From an uncultured Pelagibacteraceae bacterium (GTDB taxonomy: Bacteria > Pseudomonadota > Alphaproteobacteria > Pelagibacterales > Pelagibacteraceae), in contig CACFNI010000001.1 in the NCBI GenBank assembly GCA_902567765.1, positions 72,247 through 136,246 on the forward strand: a stretch of DNA of 64,000 nucleotides, read 5' to 3'. Made by a program: the position numbers and the translations under genes. Positions 51,279 through 60,504 of the stretch are shown here, piece after piece. Position 1 is the stretch's first letter, and each line of letters begins with the position of its first letter. Under the pieces are notes generated by a model. It worked only from the letters and a program-made list of their open reading frames with translations, searched no databases and was not told the DNA's origin.

Positions 51279-52599
51279 GAGCCTTACCCATTATTTTATC
51301 AGGCAACCAAGTTACAATTTCTGGAAAAATACATAATATTAGAATTGCTAAAGCCATTATTATCATAAAAGGAATTGATCCTTTTAAGATCTCCTTTAAG
51401 CTAACATCTGGAGTGATCCCTTTAATTATATAAAGATTGAGCCCCACTGGAGGAGTAATTAAACCTATCTCCATATTTATAGTAAAAACTATAGCAAACC
51501 AATAAGGGTCAAATCCCAAAGTTGTTATGACTGGTAACAAAATTGCCGAAGTCATTACGATTACAGCAACCGGAGGTAAAAAGAAACCAGCTATTAAAAG
51601 AAATATATTTATTAATATAAATACTACCCATTTATTTGAACTTAACTCAACCATGCTCTGTGCTAAGGACTGAGTTACGTAAAGTTGTGAAAGTGTAAAT
51701 GCAAATAAATAAGATGCAGCAATAATAAACATTATCATTACACTTTCTTTCATTGAAACTTTAACAATGTTCCATATTTTTTTTGGCTGATAAATTTTGT
51801 AAACAACAGCTATCAATACAAAAACTAGGAACGCTCCAACACCTGAGGCTTCAGATGGTGTAGCTACACCTCCATACAAAACATATAAGACACCTGCTAT
51901 AATTGCCAAAAAAGGAAAAATTCTTGGCAACACTTCTAGCTTTTCTTTTAAAGTTGGTGGTTTTCTATTCTTTAAAGCTTTTGCAGCATCTTTATCAATA
52001 AAATAACTATGTATAAGAGCCCATATGGCAAACATTCCTGCTAACATAAAGCCAGGTACTAGACCACATAAAAATAGTCTACCGATTGATGTGCCAGTTG
52101 CAATTCCATAAACTATTAAAACAATACTTGGAGGAATTAAAACACCTAAAGTTCCTCCGGCAGCTATGGTGCCAGTTGCAATCTGGTCTGAATAACCTCT
52201 TTTTCTCATTTCAGGAATTCCCATAGTTCCGATAGCAGCACATGTTGCAGGACTCGATCCACTTAATGCAGCAAAAATTGAACAGGCGCCTATATTAGAA
52301 ATAACCAATCCTCCTGGAACTCTCCAAAGCCATCTATCTAAGCCAATATATAAATCTTTACCTGCTGGAGAATTGGCTACAGCCATACCCATCAAGATAA
52401 ACATTGGTATTGATAGCAAAACAAAGGAATTTAGTCCTGCATAAAATGTTTCGGCAAAAACATCTAACATTTGAAAGCCTTCAAATGAAACTAAGAGGAC
52501 TATCGATACAAAACTTAAACCGAATGCAATTGGAATTCCAGAAAAAAGTACTATCAAAGTAAAAACCGCAACAATAATAGCTATTATTAATGGATCCAT
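51268..52599 (-). CDS. TRAP transporter large permease (DctM)
   Basis: 443 aa, roughly 12 membrane helices, DctM/IT superfamily. It has LLSIPMFILMGMAVANSPAGKDL near residues 60-80 and LSGSSPATCAAIGTMGIPEM near 115-135, the signature of TRAP large subunits. It works with DctQ and the periplasmic DctP for Na+-driven uptake of an organic acid. It overlaps dctQ by one base. Confidence 0.94.
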   Translation of the reverse strand: MDPLIIAIIVAVFTLIVLFSGIPIAFGLSFVSIVLLVSFEGFQMLDVFAETFYAGLNSFVLLSIPMFILMGMAVANSPAGKDLYIGLDRWLWRVPGGLVISNIGACSIFAALSGSSPATCAAIGTMGIPEMRKRGYSDQIATGTIAAGGTLGVLIPPSIVLIVYGIATGTSIGRLFLCGLVPGFMLAGMFAIWALIHSYFIDKDAAKALKNRKPPTLKEKLEVLPRIFPFLAIIAGVLYVLYGGVATPSEASGVGAFLVFVLIAVVYKIYQPKKIWNIVKVSMKESVMIMFIIAASYLFAFTLSQLYVTQSLAQSMVELSSNKWVVFILINIFLLIAGFFLPPVAVIVMTSAILLPVITTLGFDPYWFAIVFTINMEIGLITPPVGLNLYIIKGITPDVSLKEILKGSIPFMIIMALAILILCIFPEIVTWLPDKIMGKALGY

Positions 52600-53093
52600 T
52601 ATTTATACTCCTTTTCATCAATTAATTTTATAATTTCAGCTATATATTGAAGTATCATTAGTATAGCTCCTATCATCATCGATGAGTATGGTATCCAAAG
52701 GGGTGGGTCCCAGACTGTTCCCGTCGAATAATTTTTTGTAAAGGCCTCCTCTACCATTAAAAATCCAAAATAAAATAATATTAAAAAAAATATCAAACTT
52801 AAAAATGATGTAAAAATTTTTAGTCTAATAATATTTTTATTAGATAAAAAATCATATATCCATTCCATGCTCACGTGTGCTTTTTCGCTAAGTACATAGG
52901 CACTACCTATAAATGTAGAAGCTACCAAAAGCATTGTGACTAATTCTGTTTGCCATGTGATTGCTCTCTGAAAAAAATATCTCTCAAAAACTAGCTCAAC
53001 AATGACTAAAATTGATAAAAGTAATGCTAAAACCGCAAACGCTCCACATGCTTTTGCGGTAAAATCACAAAACTGTAAGTATTTTTTTTTCAT
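52599..53093 (-). CDS. TRAP transporter small permease (DctQ)
   Basis: 164 aa with four membrane helices and the typical WQTELVTMLLVASTFIGSAYVL segment. Its ATG directly abuts the U-tract of a terminator hairpin, so no Shine-Dalgarno is present. Translation or transcription of dctQM is probably lower than that of dctP. Confidence 0.88.
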   Translation of the reverse strand: MKKKYLQFCDFTAKACGAFAVLALLLSILVIVELVFERYFFQRAITWQTELVTMLLVASTFIGSAYVLSEKAHVSMEWIYDFLSNKNIIRLKIFTSFLSLIFFLILFYFGFLMVEEAFTKNYSTGTVWDPPLWIPYSSMMIGAILMILQYIAEIIKLIDEKEYK

Positions 53094-53128
53094 AAAAAAA
53101 ACCCCTATTTATAAAATAAATAGGGGTT
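53094..53128 (-). terminator. intrinsic terminator/attenuator between dctP and dctQ
   Basis: The arms AACCCCTATTTAT (53100-53112) and ATAAATAGGGGTT (53116-53128) form a perfect 13-bp stem with a 3-nt loop. On the minus strand it is followed by seven or more U residues running up to the dctQ start. The sequence is strong for a Rho-independent stop after dctP. Confidence 0.85.
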
Positions 53129-53142
53129 CTTTATATATCTTT

Positions 53143-54153
53143 TTACTTAACTGCTAAAGCCATTTCCATTAGCTTATCACCGCCTGGAACTTTCTCAGCA
53201 AATGCTTTATGAGATGATTTTTTAGCAATCTCAACCCATGCTGCATGATCTTTTGCATTCATATATACTAATTTTACTCCTGCTGCTTTGTAAGCGTCTT
53301 CAAATTTTTTATCTAAGTTTTCGACTTGAGCAGTCATATATTTTTCTGCAACTTTTCCTGCTTTCATTAAAGCATCCTGTTGTTTAGAGTTTAACTTATC
53401 AAAACTCATTTTTGACATCAAAATTGGCTCATACATAAACCAAAGTCCAAATTTTCCTGGAGGAGTCGCGCACGTAACTTGTTCGTAAATTTTATAACTT
53501 ACAAAACTTCCTGAACTAGTATTTGCACCTGTAAGTACTCCAGTTTGTAAACCAGTATAAATTTCGGATGAAGGCATACTTTGTATACCTGCGCCTGCAG
53601 CTTCAAGCATTTGGTTAAATGCTTTACCAGCAGCTCTCATTACTTGGCCTTTTGCATCACTTGGATTTTTAATACATTTAGTTTTCGATGCAAAACCTCC
53701 GCCTAGCCAAGCGTCTGATAATACAACAACACCAGCATCGTTAATTATCCTTTTGATCTCGGTCATCATTGGTCCCTTATTGAATCTCAATGCATGATCG
53801 TGATTTTTAACAGTTCCTGGCATTAAAGTTGCATCAAACTCTGGATGGAATTTAGAAGCATAAGCTAATGGAAAAGCAGATATATCCAATTGACCTGTTG
53901 TCATCGGTTTCCACTGTTCTTTAGGTTTGTACAAAGATTTGGCTGGATAGATTCTTATATCTACTCCAACGTTTGCTTTTTTCATCTCATCAGCAATTAT
54001 TTGAACCATTTCATGTCTAGGATCAAATGAACCATCCGCTCTTGGCGTTCCTGGCCATTGGTGACTAGCTTTTAAAGTCACAGCATATGCAGATCCTATT
54101 GTGGTTAATAAAAATACTAATGAAGTGAAATATAATGATATTTTTTTAAACAT
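53143..54153 (-). CDS. TRAP transporter solute-binding protein (DctP)
   Basis: 336 aa. A signal peptide covers about residues 1-24 (ISLYFTSLVFLLTTIGSAYA), then the binding protein begins VTLKASHQWPGTPRADGSFD. The family Arg that binds the carboxylate probably lies in VMRAAGKAF (about residue 168). It acts in the periplasm. Substrate unknown; the CoA-transferase and aldehyde dehydrogenase across the divergent promoter suggest a carboxylic acid catabolised here (inference). Confidence 0.92.
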   Translation of the reverse strand: MFKKISLYFTSLVFLLTTIGSAYAVTLKASHQWPGTPRADGSFDPRHEMVQIIADEMKKANVGVDIRIYPAKSLYKPKEQWKPMTTGQLDISAFPLAYASKFHPEFDATLMPGTVKNHDHALRFNKGPMMTEIKRIINDAGVVVLSDAWLGGGFASKTKCIKNPSDAKGQVMRAAGKAFNQMLEAAGAGIQSMPSSEIYTGLQTGVLTGANTSSGSFVSYKIYEQVTCATPPGKFGLWFMYEPILMSKMSFDKLNSKQQDALMKAGKVAEKYMTAQVENLDKKFEDAYKAAGVKLVYMNAKDHAAWVEIAKKSSHKAFAEKVPGGDKLMEMALAVK

Positions 54154-54243
54154 TTTTTTCCCCTTTAGTTATTAAAAAAAGTATATTAAAGATAACTTAT
54201 GCTTAAGAGTCAAGTTACCTAAAAATACAAATTTATTGAAAAT

Positions 54244-55386
54244 ATGGATGGACCTTTAAAAAATTTGCTAGTTGTAGACCTAACTCGGGTACTTGTTGGT
54301 CCTTATTGTACCATGATTTTGTCTGACTTAGGAGCTAGAGTAATAAAAATCGAAGCGCCTGAAATTGGTGACGATTCAAGAAAGTTTGGCCCATTTATAA
54401 AAGATTACTCAGCCTATTTCATGTCATTAAATAGAGGAAAGGAGAGTATAGCATTAAATCTTAAAAATGATGATGATAAGAAAATTTTTGAAAAAATATT
54501 ATCCAAGGCAGATATTTTAGTTGAGAACTTTAAACCTGGAACATTAGAAAAATGGGGATTTGGATGGAAAGATGTGAGTAAAAAATATCCCAAATTAATT
54601 TATGCATCAGCATCTGGTTTTGGACAAACAGGTCCATTAAAAGAATTACCTGCATACGATATGGTCGTACAAGGTATGGGTGGATTAATGAGTGTAACAG
54701 GTCAACCAAACTCAGAACCAACTAGAGTTGGAACGTCAATTGGAGATATTACAGCTGGGTTGTTTACAGCGATTGGAATTAATGCCGCTTTATTTGATAG
54801 ACAAAAAACTGGTAAGGGAATGTTTATAGATGTTTCAATGTTAGATTGTCAAATTGCAATATTAGAAAATGCAATTGCAAGATATCTTTCGAATAACGAA
54901 ATACCAAAACCTATGGGCTCTAGACATCCATCTATTGCACCATTTGAGGCTTTTAAAACAAAAGATAGCTATATAATCATTGCAGCTGGAAATGATAAGT
55001 TGTTTGAAAAACTTTGTAATGTTCTAGGCATTCCAGAAGCGATTAAGGATCCAAAATTTATTGATAATTCTTCGAGATCAAAGAATATGGATGACTTAAA
55101 AAAAATATTTGAAAATAAATTATCTCAAAAAATAACTTCGGATTGGGTTAGTGAAATGGAAAAAGATAAAATTCCATGTGGACCTATATTTAATATAAAA
55201 GAAGCAGTTGAAAATCCTCAGATAAAAGAAAGAAATATGATTGTTAAATCGTATCATAAAATTATAGGTGAATTTAAACTTGCTGGAAATCCAATTAAAA
55301 TGTCTTCATATAAGGACGAAAAAACCCGTGGAGATATACCTGATCTTGATGAACATAGAGATAAAATATTAAAAGAGTTTAATTAA
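54244..55386 (+). CDS. CaiB/BaiF (class III) CoA-transferase
   Basis: 380 aa. It moves CoA between carboxylic acids. N-terminal DLTRVLVGPYCTMILSDLGA and LNRGKESIALNLK are typical. The catalytic Asp is at residue 168 (GTSIGDITAG). Divergent from dctP over 90 nt and first gene of a rightward catabolic group. The acid substrate is not readable from sequence. Confidence 0.92.
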   Translation: MDGPLKNLLVVDLTRVLVGPYCTMILSDLGARVIKIEAPEIGDDSRKFGPFIKDYSAYFMSLNRGKESIALNLKNDDDKKIFEKILSKADILVENFKPGTLEKWGFGWKDVSKKYPKLIYASASGFGQTGPLKELPAYDMVVQGMGGLMSVTGQPNSEPTRVGTSIGDITAGLFTAIGINAALFDRQKTGKGMFIDVSMLDCQIAILENAIARYLSNNEIPKPMGSRHPSIAPFEAFKTKDSYIIIAAGNDKLFEKLCNVLGIPEAIKDPKFIDNSSRSKNMDDLKKIFENKLSQKITSDWVSEMEKDKIPCGPIFNIKEAVENPQIKERNMIVKSYHKIIGEFKLAGNPIKMSSYKDEKTRGDIPDLDEHRDKILKEFN

Positions 55387-55435
55387 TTAATTTGGATAAA
55401 CATAAAGTAAGGTTATATTATATTTTAAAAATTTT

Positions 55436-56869
55436 ATGTTAGATAAAAAAAAATTTTATATAAATGGAAAATGGGTAGATCCAATTAAACCAAATAACTT
55501 TGAAGTTATAAACCCATCTACAGAAGAAACTTGTGCAATAATAAATTTAGGAAGCTCAGAGGATACAAATTCAGCAGTTAGTGCTGCAAGGAAAGCTTTT
55601 CATACATGGAAAGATACATCTAAAGATGAGAGAGTTAAATTATTAGAAAAACTCTTAGAAATTTATAAATCTAAATGGGATGATATGACGAATGCAATTT
55701 CTACAGAACTTGGTTGCCCAAAAGATTGGTGTTCTGCAAATCAAACTTCTTCTGGTGCAGGTCATATTGAAGATTTCATAAAAAGACTTAAAAATTTTAA
55801 TTTTGAACCTGGATTTGATAATGGTTCAGTTAATCATATAGTTTATGAACCAATTGGTGTTTGCGGTCTTATTACACCATGGAATTGGCCAATAAATCAA
55901 ATTGCATTAAAAGTAATTCCAGCTTTCGCAACTGGTTGTACAATGATATTAAAACCATCTGAAATAGCTCCACTATCAGGAATGCTTTTTGCTGAGATGA
56001 TAGATGAGGCAGGATTTCCTGCTGGCGTATTTAATTTAGTAAACGGTGATGGTCTAGGTGTCGGTACAGATCTATCCGGACACCCTGACGTTGATATGAT
56101 TTCATTTACGGGCTCAACAAGAGCTGGAAAGTTAATAACAAAAAATGCAGCAGATACAATTAAGAGGGTTTGTTTAGAGTTAGGTGGAAAAGGAGGAAAT
56201 ATAGTTTTTGCTGACTCATATCCTGATGCTGTAAGGGATGGGATAAGAAATGTAATGAGTAATTCTGGTCAATCATGTGATGCCCCAACGCGAATGTTAG
56301 TTGAAAAATCAATATACAAAAGAGCTGTAGAAGAAGCAGCTGATGAAGCTAACAAAATTAAGGTCGATTTAGCCTCTAAGGCTGGAGATCATATTGGTCC
56401 AGTAATTTCAAAAACTCAATTTGATAAGATTCAAAGCTTAATTAAAAGTGGAATTGAGGAAGGGGCGACTTTAGTTGCTGGTGGACCTGATAAACCAGAG
56501 GATTTTAAAAAAGGATATTTTATTAAACCAACTGTTTTCACAGATGTAAATAATGACATGAGGATTGCTAAAGAGGAGATATTTGGTCCTGTTCTATCTA
56601 TTATTCCGTTCGAAAATGAAGAGGAGGCAATTAAAATAACTAATGATACTGAGTATGGTCTTGGAAATTATTTACAAACTGAGGATAAGGAAAAAGCTAA
56701 AAGAGTCTCTAAAAGATTAAGAGCTGGAATAATTTATGTTAATAATAAACCTGCAGACTCTGGTACTCCTTTTGGTGGGTACAGACAATCAGGTAATGGA
56801 CGTGAAGGTGGAACTTGGGGATTGCATGAATACCTCGAGGTTAAAACGATAACTGAATGGAATAAGTAA
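55436..56869 (+). CDS. NAD(P)-dependent aldehyde dehydrogenase
   Basis: 477 aa. Catalytic Cys281 is in NSGQSCDAPTR and general-base Glu249 in LELGGKGGN. The cofactor region is ITPWNWPINQ and FTGSTRAGKL. The C-terminus PFGGYRQSGNGREGG is normal. It oxidises an aldehyde to an acid. It lies 49 nt after the CoA-transferase, and an iron alcohol dehydrogenase lies 4 kb away. Confidence 0.94.
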   Translation: MLDKKKFYINGKWVDPIKPNNFEVINPSTEETCAIINLGSSEDTNSAVSAARKAFHTWKDTSKDERVKLLEKLLEIYKSKWDDMTNAISTELGCPKDWCSANQTSSGAGHIEDFIKRLKNFNFEPGFDNGSVNHIVYEPIGVCGLITPWNWPINQIALKVIPAFATGCTMILKPSEIAPLSGMLFAEMIDEAGFPAGVFNLVNGDGLGVGTDLSGHPDVDMISFTGSTRAGKLITKNAADTIKRVCLELGGKGGNIVFADSYPDAVRDGIRNVMSNSGQSCDAPTRMLVEKSIYKRAVEEAADEANKIKVDLASKAGDHIGPVISKTQFDKIQSLIKSGIEEGATLVAGGPDKPEDFKKGYFIKPTVFTDVNNDMRIAKEEIFGPVLSIIPFENEEEAIKITNDTEYGLGNYLQTEDKEKAKRVSKRLRAGIIYVNNKPADSGTPFGGYRQSGNGREGGTWGLHEYLEVKTITEWNK

Positions 56870-56887
56870 TTTAATTTAGGAATTAAT

Positions 56888-57274
56888 ATGCTTGGATATG
56901 TCATGGTGGGAACGAATGATCTTGATAGATCAATTAAATTTTATGATCAACTTTTAAAGGTAATTGGTTTAAAAAGAACTGATACAGATGACGTATGCGC
57001 TGGGTATGTGTCTATAAACGGGCCAGGATCAATAGAATTTTATATAACTAAACCATTCAACAAAGAAAAGGCAACTTTTGGAAATGGCTCACAAGTATCT
57101 TTTATTGTCAACACTAGAGCAGAAGTAGATAAATTCCATCAAGAAGGATTAAAGTTAGGAGCGCCAAGCGAGGGATCTGGAGGAGAAAGACCAGAGGGAT
57201 CAGGAGTATATTACTCTTATCTTAGAGATTTAGATGGTAATAAGATCTGTGCTTTTACAAATAGCAAAACTTAA
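56888..57274 (+). CDS. VOC (glyoxalase/dioxygenase-fold) protein
   Basis: 128 aa. The fold starts LGYVMVGTNDLDRSIKFYDQ, and the second module contains GGERPEGSGVYYSYLRDLDGNKICAF with a Glu/Asp ligand pattern. The activity could be a lyase, isomerase or binding protein. Its stop overlaps the next ATG (TAATG), so it belongs to the same unit. Confidence 0.85.
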   Translation: MLGYVMVGTNDLDRSIKFYDQLLKVIGLKRTDTDDVCAGYVSINGPGSIEFYITKPFNKEKATFGNGSQVSFIVNTRAEVDKFHQEGLKLGAPSEGSGGERPEGSGVYYSYLRDLDGNKICAFTNSKT

Positions 57275-58195
57275 TGTCATATAAACTAATTAAAGAAAAA
57301 TTAGATAATAACAAATTAATAATTTTAGATGGTGCCATGGGCTCTGAACTTGAAAAGAATGGAGCAAAAATGGATAAAAATTTGTGGTGTGGAACTTGCT
57401 CTGTTGAATTTCCAGAATTAGTAGTTAAAGTTCATGAAGATTATATCAAAGCTGGAGCAGATGTAATCACTACTAATACTTATGCATCTACACCAATTTC
57501 AATGAGGAACTATGGTATGGAAAACTCTATTAAAGAGTTTAATCAAAAAAGTGTTCAAGTAGCAAAAAAAAGCGATTGAAAATTCAAAAAAAGATATTGC
57601 TTTAGCCGGAAGTGTATCAGCATCAGGAAGTTATTATAAGCTAGGAATTAAAGCAATGATCCCAGGTTTTAATGAGCAATTAAAAATTCTTACAGATGAA
57701 GGAGTAGACTTAATTATCTTAGAAGCAATGTCATCCCAGGCTGATATTGTTCAAACAATGATAGAATGTTCAATGAAATCAAATATACCTGTTTGGCTTT
57801 CTATATCTTGTGTAATTGATGATAAAACTAAAAAAATAATGCTTGGTTATAACGATACTTTAGATTCTCCTCCTGAAGTTTATGAAAATTTTGAAAAGTC
57901 TTTAAATAAATTTAGCAAACTCCACAAGGGTCCAATTTTAATTGCACACTCTGATGTTAGTGTTACTGGAAAAGCGATAGAAATTGCAAAAAAAAATTTT
58001 GATGGAATAATTGGTGCATACCCAAACGTAGGTTTCTATGAAAAACCTCATTGGCGATCAGGAGATACTATCAGACCCGATGATTATTTAGATCAAGTGA
58101 AATCCTGGGTTAAAAGTGGTGCTCAAATAGTGGGTGGATGTTGTGGTGTAGGAACAAATTTAATTGAGTCTATATCAGTTTTAAAAGATAATTAG
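57274..58195 (+). pseudogene. homocysteine S-methyltransferase-family gene with A8 frameshift
   Basis: Frame 1 (57274-57579, 101 aa) starts SYKLIKEKLDNNKLIILDGA and has AGADVITTNTYAS. It stops after VQVAKK. Deleting one A from the run of eight A at 57564-57571 continues into AIENSKKDIALAGSVSASGS and the frame to 58195, about 306 aa in all. The C-terminal Zn motif GGCCGVG is intact. The usual first Zn Cys (GxNC) reads AHSD. This could be a sequencing error, a real lesion, or a slippage-read gene. Confidence 0.7.
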
Positions 58196-58198
58196 ACC

Positions 58199-59086
58199 TT
58201 ATTTTTTAGGGGCCAAAACTACCGCAAGTACACCACCAATTACAATTAATGAACTTCCGACGGCTTCACGCCAACCAAAAGGCTCTTCTGTTAAAATGCT
58301 AGAACTTATAACACCGACAACTATCTCACTTAAGAATAAAATTGAGCAAAGGCCGGCACCCAACTTACTTGGAGCCCAAAGTATTACTATTCCAGTTGGG
58401 ATAAAATAAAAAACAGATATTGCAATTAAAAAAGTTGACATCGAAACAAAAGCATCAAAACCAGGTATTTCTCCTAGGTAATCTACTAATACAAATCCAG
58501 CAACTACATTAAATAAAGCTCCGTAGAAAAAAAATGAAAATATAATTGGGAATACGCCATCAGTTTTAACAACCTCAAGTCTTATCATTCCACCTGCAAA
58601 TATTGCGCCTCCTGCTAGAGCTAGCCAATCACCGGCATTTTCTGGGAGTGGCAAAATAGTTTCTTTACTGAAAACTAACCATAAACCTCCAAGTGCCATA
58701 CCTAAAGTTAAAATTCTCTCTTTGCCTGGTCTTTTTTTTAAAAATAAAATTTCAAATATCGTTGTCCAAATTGGCGTCATATAAAATAATATTAATGCCC
58801 TAACAACATCTGTTAATAAAAAACTTAATGCGTAACAAATAAAGCCACCTCCAACTAACAAACCAGTCAATGGTAAACCAAAACCAGTTTCCTTTTTTTT
58901 GATTAATTTCCAAAATGCAATAGGTAATAATATTAAGAATCCTATTACCATCTGCGCAATGGTTCCCCATCCTCCTGTAAGACCACCCTCGACAAGGATT
59001 CTTTGAGGTAACCAGTAAATTCCCCACGCACCAGCTGAAAAAGCCAAAGCTACTGCAATTTTAAAATGATGAGGGTGTCTAGTCAT
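58199..59086 (-). CDS. EamA/DMT-family transporter
   Basis: 295 aa with about ten membrane helices in two EamA repeats (first about residues 10-140, second about 150-293). Predicted to export or import a small metabolite. Its C-terminus GGVLAVVLAPKK converges on the frameshifted gene with a 3-nt gap. It overlaps the amidase by one base, so the two are probably co-transcribed. Confidence 0.87.
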   Translation of the reverse strand: MTRHPHHFKIAVALAFSAGAWGIYWLPQRILVEGGLTGGWGTIAQMVIGFLILLPIAFWKLIKKKETGFGLPLTGLLVGGGFICYALSFLLTDVVRALILFYMTPIWTTIFEILFLKKRPGKERILTLGMALGGLWLVFSKETILPLPENAGDWLALAGGAIFAGGMIRLEVVKTDGVFPIIFSFFFYGALFNVVAGFVLVDYLGEIPGFDAFVSMSTFLIAISVFYFIPTGIVILWAPSKLGAGLCSILFLSEIVVGVISSSILTEEPFGWREAVGSSLIVIGGVLAVVLAPKK

Positions 59087-60498
59087 TAGTTTAATTTATG
59101 TTTAATTTTTGAAAATTTAAAAATTTCTTCATATTTTTTTACAAAAGCTATTAATTTTAAATCGTCCTTCTTTCTTGCAATAATTTGCATACCCATTGGT
59201 AAGCCATTTTTATTAAATCCAACAGGAACAGTTATTGTAGGCAATTCTAGTAAACTTGAAAGAATAAATACCTCAAGCCATCTGTGGTATGTATCTAATT
59301 TTTCACCATTTATGTATTCTGGGTACTGTAATTTTTTATCAAATGGATAAACTTGAGCTGATGGTAAAGCTAAAAAATCATATTCCTCGAATATTTTATT
59401 TACTTGATTAAGACAGGACAATTTTTGATTTATCGCTTTTTTAATATTTTCCTCATTAATTTTAGAGCCTTTTTCAAATTCCCATATTGCTTGAGCTGTC
59501 ATTTCACTGGTATCTTTTATATTCATGTTAATTGTATCATAGTAAATACTTTTAGATCTTAAAGTTATCCAACTTTCCCATAAATCAAGTGTATTAATTT
59601 TTGATTTAATACTTTCAACTTTAGTAAAGCTTTCAATATCTTTTAATTTTTTTTCACAAATTTCTAAAATACCACTTTCAAATGTATACCTAGAGTTCAC
59701 ATCTTCTAACCATCCAATTTTTATATTTGAAAAATTTTGATCATCTAATTTTGAGTTTTTAAATGAACCATTTAGATCAAATGAAAATTTATCTTTTGGA
59801 TCGCTACCTGTCATTGCATCTAGAAGTATTGATAAATCATTTGGAGTTTTGGCAATACATCCAGGTGTAGTTAATATGGGAAGGCTATTATGTTGACCTG
59901 ACCTATCAGTAGAAATTAAACCAGGTGTAGGTCTAAAACCATAAATATTTGCGTAAGCGGCTGGACCCCGACATGATCCCATTTGATCTGTGCCGTCAGC
60001 AAACGGAATTAATCCAGCAGATACAGCCGAACTAGCTCCACCACTTGATCCAGCTGCGGATTTTGATACGTCAAATACATTTGAAGTTGGACCAAATAAT
60101 CTATTAGTTGTATGGCCCCCTACACCTAATTCTGCTGTATTAGTCTTTCCTATAATAATTACCCCATTTCCTATTAATCGATTTACAAATAGAGAATTTT
60201 TTTTTGGAAAATTGTTTTTTGAATTAATATATCCGTATGTTGTTGGAAAATTTTCTACATCTGAAAGATCTTTTATAGCAATTGGCATTCCAAAAAGAGA
60301 TCCTTTTTTATCTTTAGAATTATCCATTTTAATAGCCTCATCAATTATATTTTGTTCGTCTTTCATAGAAACAATTGCATTCAAAATTGGATTAAATTTT
60401 TTAATCTGAGTTAGATAATGTTCTATTACTTCTTTAACTGATAAGTCTTTTTTCTTAATGCTTGATAAAATTTCTTCAATTGATTTATCTTGAAGCAT
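59086..60498 (-). CDS. amidase-signature family hydrolase
   Basis: 470 aa. The Ser-cisSer-Lys triad is visible: Lys76 in PIAIKDLSD, cis-Ser151/152 in AAGSSGGASSAVSAG and nucleophile Ser175 in DQMGSCRGPA. It hydrolyses an amide or ester bond, or acts as an amidotransferase-like enzyme; GatA is less likely because no gatB or gatC is adjacent. It is read with the Fe-ADH (6-nt gap) and the DMT permease. Confidence 0.9.
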   Translation of the reverse strand: MLQDKSIEEILSSIKKKDLSVKEVIEHYLTQIKKFNPILNAIVSMKDEQNIIDEAIKMDNSKDKKGSLFGMPIAIKDLSDVENFPTTYGYINSKNNFPKKNSLFVNRLIGNGVIIIGKTNTAELGVGGHTTNRLFGPTSNVFDVSKSAAGSSGGASSAVSAGLIPFADGTDQMGSCRGPAAYANIYGFRPTPGLISTDRSGQHNSLPILTTPGCIAKTPNDLSILLDAMTGSDPKDKFSFDLNGSFKNSKLDDQNFSNIKIGWLEDVNSRYTFESGILEICEKKLKDIESFTKVESIKSKINTLDLWESWITLRSKSIYYDTINMNIKDTSEMTAQAIWEFEKGSKINEENIKKAINQKLSCLNQVNKIFEEYDFLALPSAQVYPFDKKLQYPEYINGEKLDTYHRWLEVFILSSLLELPTITVPVGFNKNGLPMGMQIIARKKDDLKLIAFVKKYEEIFKFSKIKHKLN

Positions 60499-60504
60499 TA
60501 ATTC

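Noticed and set aside
57274..57579. Short independent 101-aa gene
   Set aside because: It aligns as the N-terminal third of a homocysteine-methyltransferase-like protein and continues directly in the next frame after one base.
59990..60409. 139-aa plus-strand frame
   Set aside because: Antisense to the amidase active-site region, which fixes the coding strand.
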